Part shown: piece by piece, positions 25,800 to 34,328 of the stretch
Position numbering within the stretch: the stretch's first letter is position 1
Layout: every line of letters begins with the position of its first letter
The notes under the pieces: model-generated
Databases searched by the model: none
The model's input: only the letters and a program-made list of their open reading frames with translations
What the model was told of the DNA's origin: nothing
Translations under genes and position numbers: made by a program
Assembly: GCF_900105415.1 (NCBI RefSeq)
Contig: NZ_FNSM01000001.1
Span: forward strand, 8,130,001 to 8,194,000
Length of the DNA stretch: 64,000 nucleotides
Direction of reading: 5' to 3'
DNA from: Streptomyces sp. TLI_105
Lineage (GTDB): Bacteria; Actinomycetota; Actinomycetes; Streptomycetales; Streptomycetaceae

Positions 25800-26723
25800 A
25801 TGACCACCACCCGCACCGCCGTGGAGATCGCCTCCCAGCCGGCGACCTGGCGCCAGGCGGCCCGCACCCTGCCCCAGCACGTCACGGCCCTGCCCCGACG
25901 CGGTGAGCGGGTCGCGGTGATCGGCTGCGGCACCTCCTGGTTCATGGCCCTCGCCTACGCGGAGCTGCGCGAATCCGGCGGCCACGGCGAGACCGACGCC
26001 TTCGCCGCCTCCGAGTTCCCCTACGGCCGCCGCTACGACCGGGTCGTGGCCATCACCCGCTCCGGCACCACCAGCGAGGTCCTCGCCGTCCTGTCCCGGC
26101 TGCGCGGCACGGTCCCCACCGGCGCGATCACGGCGGACCCCACGACCCCGGTGATGGACCTCGCCGACGAGGTCGCCGTCCTCGACTTCGCCGACGAGGA
26201 GTCCGTCGTCCAGACCCGCTTCGCGACCACCGTGCTCGCCCTGTTCCGCGCGCACCTGGAGGCCGAGGACGCCCTGCCGGAGGGGCTCGCCACCGTCGAG
26301 GACGCCGCCCGCGACGCCGAGCAGGCCCTCGCCTCCCCGCTCGACGAGAGCGTGCGCACGGCGGAGCAGTTCACCTTCCTCGGCACCGGCTGGACGTACG
26401 GACTCGCCCTGGAAGCGGGCCTGAAGATGCGCGAGGCGGCCGGTGCCTGGACGGAGGCGTACCCGGCCATGGAGTACCGCCACGGCCCGATCAGCATCAC
26501 CGGCCCCGGCCGGGTGACCTGGGGCTTCGGCACCCTGCCCGCGGGACTCGCGGACGAGGTGCGCAAGGTCGGCGGCACCCTCGCCGAGAGCGACCTCGAC
26601 CCGCTCGCCGAGCTCGTCCGCGCCCAGCGGCTCGCCGTCGCCGTCGCCGAGGCCCAGGGGCTCAACCCGGACACCCCCCGCAACCTGACCCGTTCCGTCG
26701 TCCTCACCGACGTCCATGCCTGA
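25800..26723 (+). CDS. SIS-domain sugar-phosphate isomerase/deaminase
   Basis: A 307-residue protein with two SIS domains (about 25-150 and 190-300), related to AgaS/GlmS-type aldose-ketose isomerases. Motifs include VIGCGTSWFMALAYAEL, VAITRSGTTSEVLAVL (sugar-phosphate loop) and FLGTGWTYGLALEAGLKMRE. The MEYRHGP segment near residue 222 is typical of hexosamine-phosphate deaminases. AAGGAG lies 6 nt before ATG. With the aldolase it probably degrades an amino sugar or ketohexose phosphate. No kinase or transporter gene is in the window. Confidence 0.88.
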   Translation: MTTTRTAVEIASQPATWRQAARTLPQHVTALPRRGERVAVIGCGTSWFMALAYAELRESGGHGETDAFAASEFPYGRRYDRVVAITRSGTTSEVLAVLSRLRGTVPTGAITADPTTPVMDLADEVAVLDFADEESVVQTRFATTVLALFRAHLEAEDALPEGLATVEDAARDAEQALASPLDESVRTAEQFTFLGTGWTYGLALEAGLKMREAAGAWTEAYPAMEYRHGPISITGPGRVTWGFGTLPAGLADEVRKVGGTLAESDLDPLAELVRAQRLAVAVAEAQGLNPDTPRNLTRSVVLTDVHA

Positions 26724-26762
26724 CCGCCGCCCCGCCCCCGCTCACCGTCCGGGAGAGACACC

Positions 26763-27596
26763 ATGCCGCTGACGCCCACCGACGAGATCGTCCGCCGCGC
26801 GCGTGCCGCGGGCACCGGGGTGGGGGCGTTCAACGTCCTCCAGCTCGAACACGCCCAGGCCATCGTGGCCGGCGCCGAGGACGTCGACCGTCCGGTCGTC
26901 CTCCAGATCAGCGAGAACACCGTCCGCTACCACGGCGCACTGGAACCGGTCGCGCTCGCCTCCCTGGCCGTCGCCCGCGCCGCCAAGACCCCCGTCGCCG
27001 TCCACCTCGACCACGCCGAGAACCCCGACCTCGTCCGCGAGGCCGTCGCCCTCGGCCTGGGCTCGGTCATGTTCGACGCCTCCAAGCTCCCGTACGCGGA
27101 GAACGTCGCCGCCACCCGTGAGGTCGTGGAGTACTGCCACAGCCACGGCGTCTGGGTCGAGGCCGAACTCGGCGAGGTCGGCGGCAAGGGCGGCGCCCAC
27201 ACCCCGGGCGTGCGCACGGACCCCGAGGAGGCGCGTGCCTTCGTCGCCGCCACCGGCGTCGACGCCCTCGCGGTCGCGGTCGGCAGCGCCCACCAGATGG
27301 TGACCCGGGACGCCGTCCTCGACTTCGACCTGATCGCCCGGCTGCGTGCGGCCGTCGACACCCCGCTCGTCCTGCACGGCTCCTCGGGCGTCTCGGACCC
27401 GCACCTCACCGCGGCGATCGCGGCGGGCATGACCAAGGTGAACGTCTCCACCCACCTGAACAAGGCCTTCACCGAGGCCGTCCGCGCCCACCTCGCCGAG
27501 CACCCCACGACGGTCGACCCCCGCGCGTACCTGACCCCGGCCCGCGCGGCCGTGGCCCGCGAGGTCTCCCACCTCCTGGCGGTCCTCTCGCCGTGA
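26763..27596 (+). CDS. class II (zinc) ketose-bisphosphate aldolase
   Basis: A 277-residue aldolase of the fructose/tagatose-bisphosphate type. The motifs VHLDHAENPDLV, EAELGEVGGKGG, AVGSAHQM and VLHGSSGVSD carry the metal-binding His residues and the catalytic region. SAHQM replaces the more usual T-x-HG form, which may mark a different substrate. It follows the SIS gene by 39 bp, with GGGAGAGACACC as ribosome-binding site, and likely cleaves the sugar bisphosphate formed in the same pathway. Confidence 0.9.
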   Translation: MPLTPTDEIVRRARAAGTGVGAFNVLQLEHAQAIVAGAEDVDRPVVLQISENTVRYHGALEPVALASLAVARAAKTPVAVHLDHAENPDLVREAVALGLGSVMFDASKLPYAENVAATREVVEYCHSHGVWVEAELGEVGGKGGAHTPGVRTDPEEARAFVAATGVDALAVAVGSAHQMVTRDAVLDFDLIARLRAAVDTPLVLHGSSGVSDPHLTAAIAAGMTKVNVSTHLNKAFTEAVRAHLAEHPTTVDPRAYLTPARAAVAREVSHLLAVLSP

Positions 27597-27623
27597 CGGC
27601 GGACACGCGGTGACCCCGCCCGC

Positions 27624-28502
27624 TCAGACCTCCTGAAGCGCCGTCAGGAGGCCCCGCACGGCGGGCAGGGCCAGGGAGGACTCCCGTACGGCCGCGTGGA
27701 TCGAGCGGACCGGTTCGGGGCCGCGGACCTTGCGGACCACCACGTTCGGGTGGCGGCTGCCGAGGCCCATCAGGGGGATCAGGGTGATGCCGAGTCCGGC
27801 CGCGACGAAGCCCTGCGCGGTGGCGTACTCCTCGCACTCCACCGCGATGTCCGGAGTGAACCCGGCCGCCGCGCAGGCGTCGAGGACGGCGTCGAGGCAG
27901 GGGCCCGGCCGCTCGCTGCCGACCCACGGTTCGGGGGCCAGGTCCGCCAGGTCGACGGCGCCGCGACGGTCGGCGAGCCGGTGGCCCCGGGGCAGCACCG
28001 CGCGGTACGGGTCATCGACCAGATGGACGAGCCGAAGACCCTCGCCGGACGCCTCCGGGCCGGCGCCCCGGGGCCGTACGAGGAGGGTGAGGTCCGCTTC
28101 CGCGTCGGGCGCGCCGTCGGCGATCCGCAAGTCCACCCGCACGCCCGGGTGTTCCGTGCGGAAGCGGGCCAGGGCGGGGGCGACCAGGTCGGCGCCCGCC
28201 GTGGCGAAGTAGCGGACCGCGATCCGCCCGGTGCGGCCCGCCCGGAGATCGGCGAGCGCCGTCTCGGCCTCGGCGACCTGACGCCCGATGACGGCGGCGT
28301 GCTCGGTGAGCAGCCGGCCGGCGGCGGTCGGCCGCACTCCCCGGCCGAAGCGTTCGAGCAGCGCGATGCCGGCCTCCTTCTCCAGGACGGCGATCTGCTG
28401 ACTCACGGCGGAGGGGGTGTAGCCGAGGTGTCCTGCGGCGGCCGTGACGGAGCCGCTGGCGACGACGGCCCGGAGCACCTGCATGCGTCTCACGTCGAGC
28501 AT
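27624..28502 (-). CDS. LysR-family transcriptional regulator
   Basis: A 292-residue LysR protein. The winged helix reads RAVVASGSVTAAAGHLGYTP followed by SAVSQQIAVLEKEAGIALLE; the substrate-binding domain includes RIAVRYFATAGADLVAPALA and QGFVAAGLGITLIPLM. It is divergent from an EamA exporter, the classic arrangement for control of the neighbour. The 72-bp gap holds CTT (28512-28514)/AAG (28527-28529) spaced as a LysR box and the palindrome AAGATCTT (28527-28534). ATG 28502 is the family start. Confidence 0.92.
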   Translation of the reverse strand: MLDVRRMQVLRAVVASGSVTAAAGHLGYTPSAVSQQIAVLEKEAGIALLERFGRGVRPTAAGRLLTEHAAVIGRQVAEAETALADLRAGRTGRIAVRYFATAGADLVAPALARFRTEHPGVRVDLRIADGAPDAEADLTLLVRPRGAGPEASGEGLRLVHLVDDPYRAVLPRGHRLADRRGAVDLADLAPEPWVGSERPGPCLDAVLDACAAAGFTPDIAVECEEYATAQGFVAAGLGITLIPLMGLGSRHPNVVVRKVRGPEPVRSIHAAVRESSLALPAVRGLLTALQEV

Positions 28503-28574
28503 GTAGGAGAGCTTAACGCCCGATGCAAGATCTTTCGCTTGTCCTGTCGGCTGACGGACGGGACCGTGGAAGGC

Positions 28575-29516
28575 ATGACTTCGGCGATACGCATGGGCGT
28601 CCTGGCCCTGCTCTGGGGCTCCGGCTTCCTCTGGATCAAGATCTCCCTCAACGAGGGCCTCACCCCGGGGTGGATCACCTTCGTACGGTGCCTCCTCGGC
28701 GCGGCCGTCCTCCTCGCGCTCGCGTACGGAGCCGGACAGCGCCTGCCGCGGGACCGCGGCACCTGGGGGCGCCTCGTCATCGCCGCGCTCCTCTGCAACG
28801 CGCTGCCGTTCCTCCTCTTCTCCCTCGGCGAGCAGACCGTCGACAGCGGAGTGGCCGGCGTCCTGAACGCCACCACCCCGCTCTGGTCCCTCCTCATCGG
28901 CCTCGCCCTCGGTACGGAACGCCCGCTGCGACCCGCCAGGCTCGGCGGACTCGCCCTCGGCTTCACCGGAGTCCTGCTGATCTTCGCGCCCTGGAGCGCG
29001 GGGGCGGGCCTCATGACCTGGGGCGCGCTCGCCCTGCTCGGCGCCTCCGTGAGCTACGCGGCGGCCTTCGCGTACATGGCCCGCCGGCTCACCCACCGGG
29101 GCACAGCGCCCCTGGCGCTCTCCGCCGCGCAGCTCCTCACGGCCACCGCCCTCAGCACGCCCGCCCTCGCGGCCGGCGGCCGGACGACGGTGACCGCGAC
29201 GGGACTTCTCGCGGTCCTCGTCCTCGGCGTCTTCGCGACCGGGCTCACCTTCCACCTCAACTACCGCATGATCGCCGAGGAGGGTCCCACCAGCGCCGCC
29301 ACCGTCGGCTACCTGCTGCCCGTCGTCTCCGTCACCCTGGGCGCCCTGGTGCTCGACGAGCCGTTGAGCGCCCGGGTGCTGGCGGGCATGGCGGTGGTCC
29401 TCGTCGGCGTGGGGCTGACCAGGGTGCGGACGAGGCCCGCACCGGCCGCTCCTGTCGCACGCGACGTCACCGAGGGCGAGGTCCCCGGCGTTCTCCGGCC
29501 GCCGGCCTCCGGATGA
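28575..29516 (+). CDS. EamA/DMT-family transporter
   Basis: A 313-residue inner membrane exporter with ten predicted helices in two EamA repeats. The first begins MGVLALLWGSGFLWIKISL, the second around LMTWGALALLGASVSYAAAF. Family features include NATTPLWSLLIGLAL and the final PVVSVTLGALVLDEPL. Metabolite or amino acid efflux is the usual role; the substrate is likely the LysR effector. GGAAGG lies close to ATG 28575. The C-terminal ~30 residues are a polar tail. Confidence 0.9.
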   Translation: MTSAIRMGVLALLWGSGFLWIKISLNEGLTPGWITFVRCLLGAAVLLALAYGAGQRLPRDRGTWGRLVIAALLCNALPFLLFSLGEQTVDSGVAGVLNATTPLWSLLIGLALGTERPLRPARLGGLALGFTGVLLIFAPWSAGAGLMTWGALALLGASVSYAAAFAYMARRLTHRGTAPLALSAAQLLTATALSTPALAAGGRTTVTATGLLAVLVLGVFATGLTFHLNYRMIAEEGPTSAATVGYLLPVVSVTLGALVLDEPLSARVLAGMAVVLVGVGLTRVRTRPAPAAPVARDVTEGEVPGVLRPPASG

Positions 29517-29610
29517 GGGATCCGCTCAGCCGGAGCCCTGCGGCAGTGCGCATGCCGATCCCGGCGTCGTCCACCACCACGTCGACGCCGCCGGTCACCA
29601 GCACCTTCAC
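29467..29610 (-). pseudogene. remnant of a short-chain dehydrogenase gene
   Basis: A 47-codon frame starts at GTG 29610 with a good AGGAG site 7 nt upstream. It reads MKVLVTGG and then directly VDVVVDDAGIGM, which resemble the first beta strand and the NAG motif region of an SDR joined by an in-frame deletion of about 75 residues. After ~30 codons similarity ends and the frame runs antisense into the EamA tail. It cannot be a working SDR. Confidence 0.55.
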
Positions 29611-29718
29611 CGGATCACTCCTGTTCCGAGCACGGCCGCCGGCGCTGAGCCACGCGTGACCGCGACGCCGGGACTCGGAGCGCGTTCGAAGGAGGGCTCC
29701 CGTCGCGACCGCCGGCCG

Positions 29719-30165
29719 CTACGCGTCCTGGACGACCGGCTCGGCGACGAAGAGGGGGATCTCGCGGTCGGTCTTGCGCTGGTAGTCGGCGTAGTCCGGG
29801 AACGCGGCGACGGCCCGCTCCCACCACGCCTGACGTTCCTCGCCGGTGACCAGGCGGGTCTTCATGTCCCACACGTGCGTGCCGTCGCGCAGTTCGACCA
29901 GGGGCGTGGCCACCAGGTTGTGGTACCAGACGGGATGCTTGACCGCGCCGCCGTTGGACGCGACGAGCGCGTACGCGCCCTCGTGCTCGACCCGCATGAG
30001 CGGGGTCTTGCGGAGCTTGCCGCTCCTGGCGCCGACGTTCGTGACCAGCACGACGGGGAGGCCCCGCATCGTCGTGCCCTGGGTGCCACCGGACGATTCG
30101 TACAGCTCGACCTGGTCGCGGACCCACTTCGTGGTGCTGGGCTCGTACTCGCCTTCGAGGGGCAT
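29719..30165 (-). CDS. DDN-like F420-dependent nitroreductase/quinone reductase family protein
   Basis: A 148-residue split beta-barrel protein. The segments [39 protein letters not shown] and [13 protein letters not shown] match the deazaflavin-dependent nitroreductase family, which uses F420H2 to reduce quinones or nitro compounds. ATG 30165 has AAAGGA 7 nt upstream. Activity on a particular substrate is not predictable; some members act in redox homeostasis. Confidence 0.9.
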   Translation of the reverse strand: MPLEGEYEPSTTKWVRDQVELYESSGGTQGTTMRGLPVVLVTNVGARSGKLRKTPLMRVEHEGAYALVASNGGAVKHPVWYHNLVATPLVELRDGTHVWDMKTRLVTGEERQAWWERAVAAFPDYADYQRKTDREIPLFVAEPVVQDA

Positions 30166-30548
30166 GGTGCGTCCTTTCGGAGAGCGTCCGGCGGCGCCGG
30201 CCCGGTTGCCTCCGACGTTATCCGAGACGTCGTGCCGTCCGGCGGAGGAGCGGGTGTACGGGGCGCGCCCCGATGGCGAGGCGTGTTCAGTGCTCCAGTT
30301 CCCGGCCACCGGAGCGTCTGATCCGGCCACGCGCCGAGGCTTCGGGGGGCGTTCGATTGCAGGCGTATGGCGGATGCATGACAAGACCTCAACTCCCTTG
30401 AGCTACGCCCGTAGAGCGGCCAGGCTGCTGATCACGCCGGGACCCGACGCGCCGGTCCCGGCCCGTGCACGTGGCCCACGTGCACCCCCCCACAGTCGCG
30501 CCGCCCCACCCCGCCGGGCGCGACGCCCATGAGGAGGACTCCCTCGCA

Positions 30549-31763
30549 ATGGCACTCCCGAAGAGCAACAAGACCCGCCTCGCCGTGACGGCCTCCGCCG
30601 CGACCGCCGCCGCCCTGCTCGGTACGTTCGCCGCCGTCCCCGCCCACGCGGCCCCCGCCGAAGGCACCGTCCTGGCGGCGGGCTCGGCCGACGCGGTCCC
30701 CGGCAGCTACATCGTCACCCTCAAGCAGGGCGCGGGCTTCAAGGCCGCCTCCGCCAAGGGGCGGAACCTGATAGCCGGTTACGGCGGCACGGTCCGCACG
30801 ACCTTCGGCTCCGCCCTCAACGGCTACACGGCCACCCTCGGCGCGACCGAGGCCCGCCGCCTCGCCGCCGACCCGGCCGTCGCGTCCGTCGAGCAGAACC
30901 AGATCGTCCGCGCCGACGCGACGCAGTCCAACGCGCCCTGGGGCCTCGACCGCATCGACCAGGCCGCTCTGCCGCTGTCCGGCACGTACACCTACCCCGA
31001 CAGCGCCGGTAGCGGCGTCACGGCCTACGTGATCGACACCGGCGTACGGATCACCCACTCCGAACTCGCCGGGCGCGCCGTCAACGGCTACGACGCCGTC
31101 GACGGCGACGCGGTCGCCCAGGACGGCAACGGGCACGGCACCCATGTCGCCACGACCATCGCGGGCTCCACCTACGGCGTGGCCAAGTCGGCGAAGATCG
31201 TGGCCGTCCGCGTCCTCGACGACAACGGCTCCGGCACCACCGCCGGGGTCATCGCGGGCATCGACTGGGTCACCGCCAACCACGCCGCGGGCGCCCCCGC
31301 CGTGGCCAACCTCTCCCTCGGCGGCAGCGCCTCCACGTCCCTCGACAACGCGGTGAAGAACTCCATCGCCGACGGCGTCACCTATGCCGTCGCCGCCGGC
31401 AACTCCGGTGTCAACGCCTCGTCCTCCTCCCCCGCCCGGGTCGCCGCCGCCATCACGGTCGGTGCCACGAGCAACACCGACGCCAAGGCCAGCTGGTCCA
31501 ACTACGGTTCGGTCCTCGACCTCTTCGCCCCCGGTGTCTCCATCACCGCCGGCTGGAACACCAGCGACACCGCCACCAACACCATCTCGGGCACCTCGAT
31601 GGCCACCCCGCACGTGGCGGGCGCGGCCGCGATCTACCTGGCCGGCCACCCCTCCGCCACCCCGGCCCAGGTCTCCACCGCCCTGGTCGACGGCGCCACG
31701 CCCAACAAGGTGACCAGCGCGGGCAGCGGCTCCCCGAACCGCCTCCTGAAGATCGTCCCGTAA
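30549..31763 (+). CDS. secreted subtilisin-like serine protease (S8)
   Basis: A 404-residue extracellular protease. It has a signal peptide (AVTASAATAAALLGTFAAVP), an I9 propeptide (about 45-125, starting PGSYIVTLKQGAGF) and an S8 catalytic domain with Asp in YVIDTGVRI, His in GNGHGTHVAT, Asn in AAGNSGVNA and Ser in SGTSMATPHVAGAA. It is of the proteinase K/aqualysin type and would be secreted and self-processed. GAGGAGGA lies 11 nt before ATG 30549. A large terminator hairpin follows. Confidence 0.95.
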   Translation: MALPKSNKTRLAVTASAATAAALLGTFAAVPAHAAPAEGTVLAAGSADAVPGSYIVTLKQGAGFKAASAKGRNLIAGYGGTVRTTFGSALNGYTATLGATEARRLAADPAVASVEQNQIVRADATQSNAPWGLDRIDQAALPLSGTYTYPDSAGSGVTAYVIDTGVRITHSELAGRAVNGYDAVDGDAVAQDGNGHGTHVATTIAGSTYGVAKSAKIVAVRVLDDNGSGTTAGVIAGIDWVTANHAAGAPAVANLSLGGSASTSLDNAVKNSIADGVTYAVAAGNSGVNASSSSPARVAAAITVGATSNTDAKASWSNYGSVLDLFAPGVSITAGWNTSDTATNTISGTSMATPHVAGAAAIYLAGHPSATPAQVSTALVDGATPNKVTSAGSGSPNRLLKIVP

Positions 31764-32223
31764 GGCGGGAAGACGGGCACGGAACCACCCCGGAGGCAGC
31801 CGGCGCCTCCGGGGCGGTTCCCTGTGGTCGACCGTCGTGAGCTCGGGAATCCGAAGGAACGGGGAGCGGCACGGACTGCTGTGTCATCCGGGCGAGTTGT
31901 GCGACATCGGCGTAGTGGTACGTGAACGCCGCCTCGACCCGCCCGCTGGGGTCGCTCGCCGCTGCGGCACCGGGGTCCTCGCCCGAGTCCATCCGTGTCG
32001 TCCCGTGGAAGCCGTACGGGGCGGCCGCCCCGTACCTGGGATACGCGCCGTTCTCGGCGCACGCGAGGACGCCCGTCGTCACGACGGCGGTGAAGGCGAC
32101 GGCGGCACCGGCACCGACGAGAGCGAGCTCGCGCCGCGTGTACCGCCGCAGGGGCGGCGGGGACGGCGCGGTGAGCGCGTGCACGACGTCCTGACGCTGT
32201 ATCCGCGCCGCCGACGGACCCAT
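31543..32223 (-). pseudogene. doubtful membrane-anchored protein, probably decayed
   Basis: Between about 31840 and 32310 the minus strand has protein-like sequence: an upstream stretch ATALIVAGRHAEARKVAEAA without a start codon, then ATG 32223, a basic stretch RRYTRRELALVGAG, one hydrophobic span AAVAFTAVVTTGVLACAEN and VEAAFTYHYADVAQLARMTQ. There is no stop before the frame runs 221 bp antisense into the protease gene. The lack of a proper start and end suggests a broken gene. I do not recognise its family. Confidence 0.35.
31781..31821 (+). terminator. 17-bp hairpin terminator after protease gene
   Basis: GGAACCACCCCGGAGGC (31781-31797) pairs with 31805-31821 with a single mismatch and a 7-nt loop, starting 17 nt after the protease stop. 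Confidence 0.85.
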
Positions 32224-32549
32224 CCGTGGGCTCGGGGCCGTCCGCCTCGGGGCCGCCTCCGCGACCTTCCGTGCCTCCGCGTGTCGGCCCGCGACGATCA
32301 GTGCGGTCGCGTGAGCGCATGCGGACGCGGCGCCTTCTCCGCTCTGCAGGAGTCCCCACCCCTGAAGTTTCGGCCGACTGTTCTCGGCCGGGAGGCGTCA
32401 CTGTCGCGTGCGACGAAATGCCTGGTCAACCGCGTTCCGAGAGGCTTGGACGAGCGGCGAAAGGGGGTTTCCCGACGACGACCGCCGACGGCGGCCTCCC
32501 GACCGCCCCGGTCTTCCCGGGCCCACCCGAGGTTGAGAGGATCGGCGAC

Positions 32550-33572
32550 ATGACCGTCCGGCCCCGGCCCCTTCAGGAGCATCTGGTGCACACCCTCGCG
32601 TACGCCGACGTCAAGACCGCCGCCGAGCGGATCGACGGCCACATCCGGCCGGTCACGGTCACCGCCGCCGATCCCGGAGACGAGCCGTACGAGCTGTACC
32701 TCGCCCTGGAGCTCATGCAGCACACCGGCTCCTTCAAGGCGCGCGGCGCGCAGAACTTCCTCCTCGCGCACCGGGAGGAGGGCACCCTCCCGACCGCCGG
32801 CGTCACCATCGCCTCCGGCGGCAACGCCGGCCTGGCCTGCGCCTGGGCGGCCCGCCGGCAGGGCGTCCGCGCCACCGTCTTCCTTCCCGTCACCGCTCCC
32901 CAGGTGAAGATCGACAAGCTGCGCGGCTACGACGCCGACGTACGGCTCGTGGGGACGGAGTACGCCGAGGCGCTCGCCGCCTGCGAGGCGTTCGCCGCCG
33001 ACACCGGCGCCCTCGCCTCCCACGCCTACGACCACCCCCTGATCGCCGCGGGGGCCGGCACCCTCCTCGACGAGATCCAGCAGCGGATCCCGGACCTCGA
33101 CACCGTCGTCGTCGCGGTCGGCGGCGGCGGACTCTTCGCCGGGGTCGCCACCGCCGCCCGGCACCACGGCATCCGTACCGTCGCCGTCGAACCCGAGAAC
33201 TGCCGTGCCCTCGACGCCGCCGTCCGGGCCGGAGGGCCCGTCGACGTGACCGTCGACTCCGTCGCCGCCGACGCCCTCGGCGCCCGCCGCGCCACCTCCC
33301 TCGCGGTGAGCGCCGCCCGGCAGGAAGGCGTCCACTCCGTCCTCGTCGCGGACACCGACATCGTCCGCGCCCGCCGGGCCCTCTGGGACGACCGCCGCCT
33401 CGCCGTCGAACACGCCGCCGCCACGGCCCTGGCGGCCCTCACCACCCCGGCCGAGGCCCGCACCGGCTACCGTCCGGCGCCGGGCGAGAAGATCTGCGTC
33501 GTCCTCTGCGGCGCCAACACGGACCCGACGGACCTCACGCGGCCGCGGGCGACCACCCGTCCGTCCCACTAG
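32550..33572 (+). CDS. PLP-dependent threonine/serine dehydratase
   Basis: A 340-residue fold type II PLP enzyme that deaminates threonine or serine to the 2-oxo acid. The PLP Lys is in TGSFKARGAQNFLL, the phosphate-binding stretch is SGGNAGLACAWAA and VAVGGGGLFAGVATA. It has no ACT regulatory domain, so it is of the catabolic or biosynthetic-accessory type. ATG 32550 follows GAGAGGATCGGCGAC. Its TAG stop lies inside the terminal CTAG of the following repeat element. Confidence 0.9.
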   Translation: MTVRPRPLQEHLVHTLAYADVKTAAERIDGHIRPVTVTAADPGDEPYELYLALELMQHTGSFKARGAQNFLLAHREEGTLPTAGVTIASGGNAGLACAWAARRQGVRATVFLPVTAPQVKIDKLRGYDADVRLVGTEYAEALAACEAFAADTGALASHAYDHPLIAAGAGTLLDEIQQRIPDLDTVVVAVGGGGLFAGVATAARHHGIRTVAVEPENCRALDAAVRAGGPVDVTVDSVAADALGARRATSLAVSAARQEGVHSVLVADTDIVRARRALWDDRRLAVEHAAATALAALTTPAEARTGYRPAPGEKICVVLCGANTDPTDLTRPRATTRPSH

Positions 33573-33767
33573 GGAGTGTCTTGTCGACCAGGCCGGGCTC
33601 GCGGCGCCTGACACCGCGCCTCGCCGCGTTGTCGTCGGTCGCCGACGCTTCGCGTCGACTCCCTCCTCCGCCTTGCGAGGCGTCCCCTCGGCCCTGGCGG
33701 GCCCGGGGAGACCCCAGGCGCCGGACGCCGCTCCCTGATCCGGCCTGATCGACAGGACACCCCCTAG
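33569..33767. mobile_element. 199-bp MITE-like element with CTAG ends
   Basis: The ends 33569-33596 and 33740-33767 are 28-bp inverted repeats with 3 mismatches; both begin with CTAG and contain TGTCGA and CAGGCCGG. The middle holds small hairpins, for example CGACGC-TTC-GCGTCG at 33643-33657. There is no open reading frame. The left CTAG contains the stop of the dehydratase gene and the right CTAG the stop of the Lrp gene on the other strand. The features fit a non-autonomous miniature element; it may also act as a terminator. Confidence 0.8.
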
Positions 33768-34234
33768 AGTCCCGGCCGGGAACGCGGTGGCGGTTCGCTC
33801 GGGCCGCGGGGTGGGAGCGGGCGGCTGAAGACGAGGTTGGTGGTCGTGCTGCCGAACTCCGCCAGCGCGTCCACGATCTCCTCCAGGTGCGCCATCGACG
33901 CGGCCGCCACCTTCAGGACGTAGCAGTCGTCCCCGGTCGTACGGAGGCACTCCAGGATCTCCGGGCGCTCGCCGAGCAGCCGGTGCAGTGGCTCGTGCCG
34001 GGTGCCCGGGTACTTCAGGCGGACGACCGCGATGACCGCGTACCCGATCCGCTCCAGATCCACCTCCGCCCGGTACCCCGTGATCACCCCGGACTCCTCC
34101 AGGCGCCGCACCCGCTCCTTCGTCGCCGAGGCGCTCAGGTTCACCCGCCGCGCCAGCTCCGTGTACGCGATCCGGGCGTCGCCCTGAAGCTCCGTCAGGA
34201 TCGCCCAGTCCGTCCCGTCAAGACTCTCGGTCAT
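33764..34234 (-). CDS. Lrp/AsnC-family transcriptional regulator
   Basis: A 156-residue amino-acid-responsive regulator. The helix-turn-helix includes GTDWAILTELQGDARIAYTE and the following ARRVNLSASATKERVRRLEE; the C-terminal RAM domain has TTGDDCYVLKVAAASMAHLE. Members sense amino acids and regulate their metabolism or export; the convergent dehydratase is a possible functional partner. The last ~20 residues are Pro/Arg-rich, and the stop codon is part of the adjacent repeat element, so the natural C-terminus may have been altered. Confidence 0.92.
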   Translation of the reverse strand: MTESLDGTDWAILTELQGDARIAYTELARRVNLSASATKERVRRLEESGVITGYRAEVDLERIGYAVIAVVRLKYPGTRHEPLHRLLGERPEILECLRTTGDDCYVLKVAAASMAHLEEIVDALAEFGSTTTNLVFSRPLPPRGPSEPPPRSRPGL

Positions 34235-34328
34235 CCGATCAGATTACCGGCGAATCCACGGCCGAACGGCCCCTGAACAGGCGGGAATCACTTCTGAACG
34301 CCCCTCGCGCCTGGCTAGCCTGTGCCGC

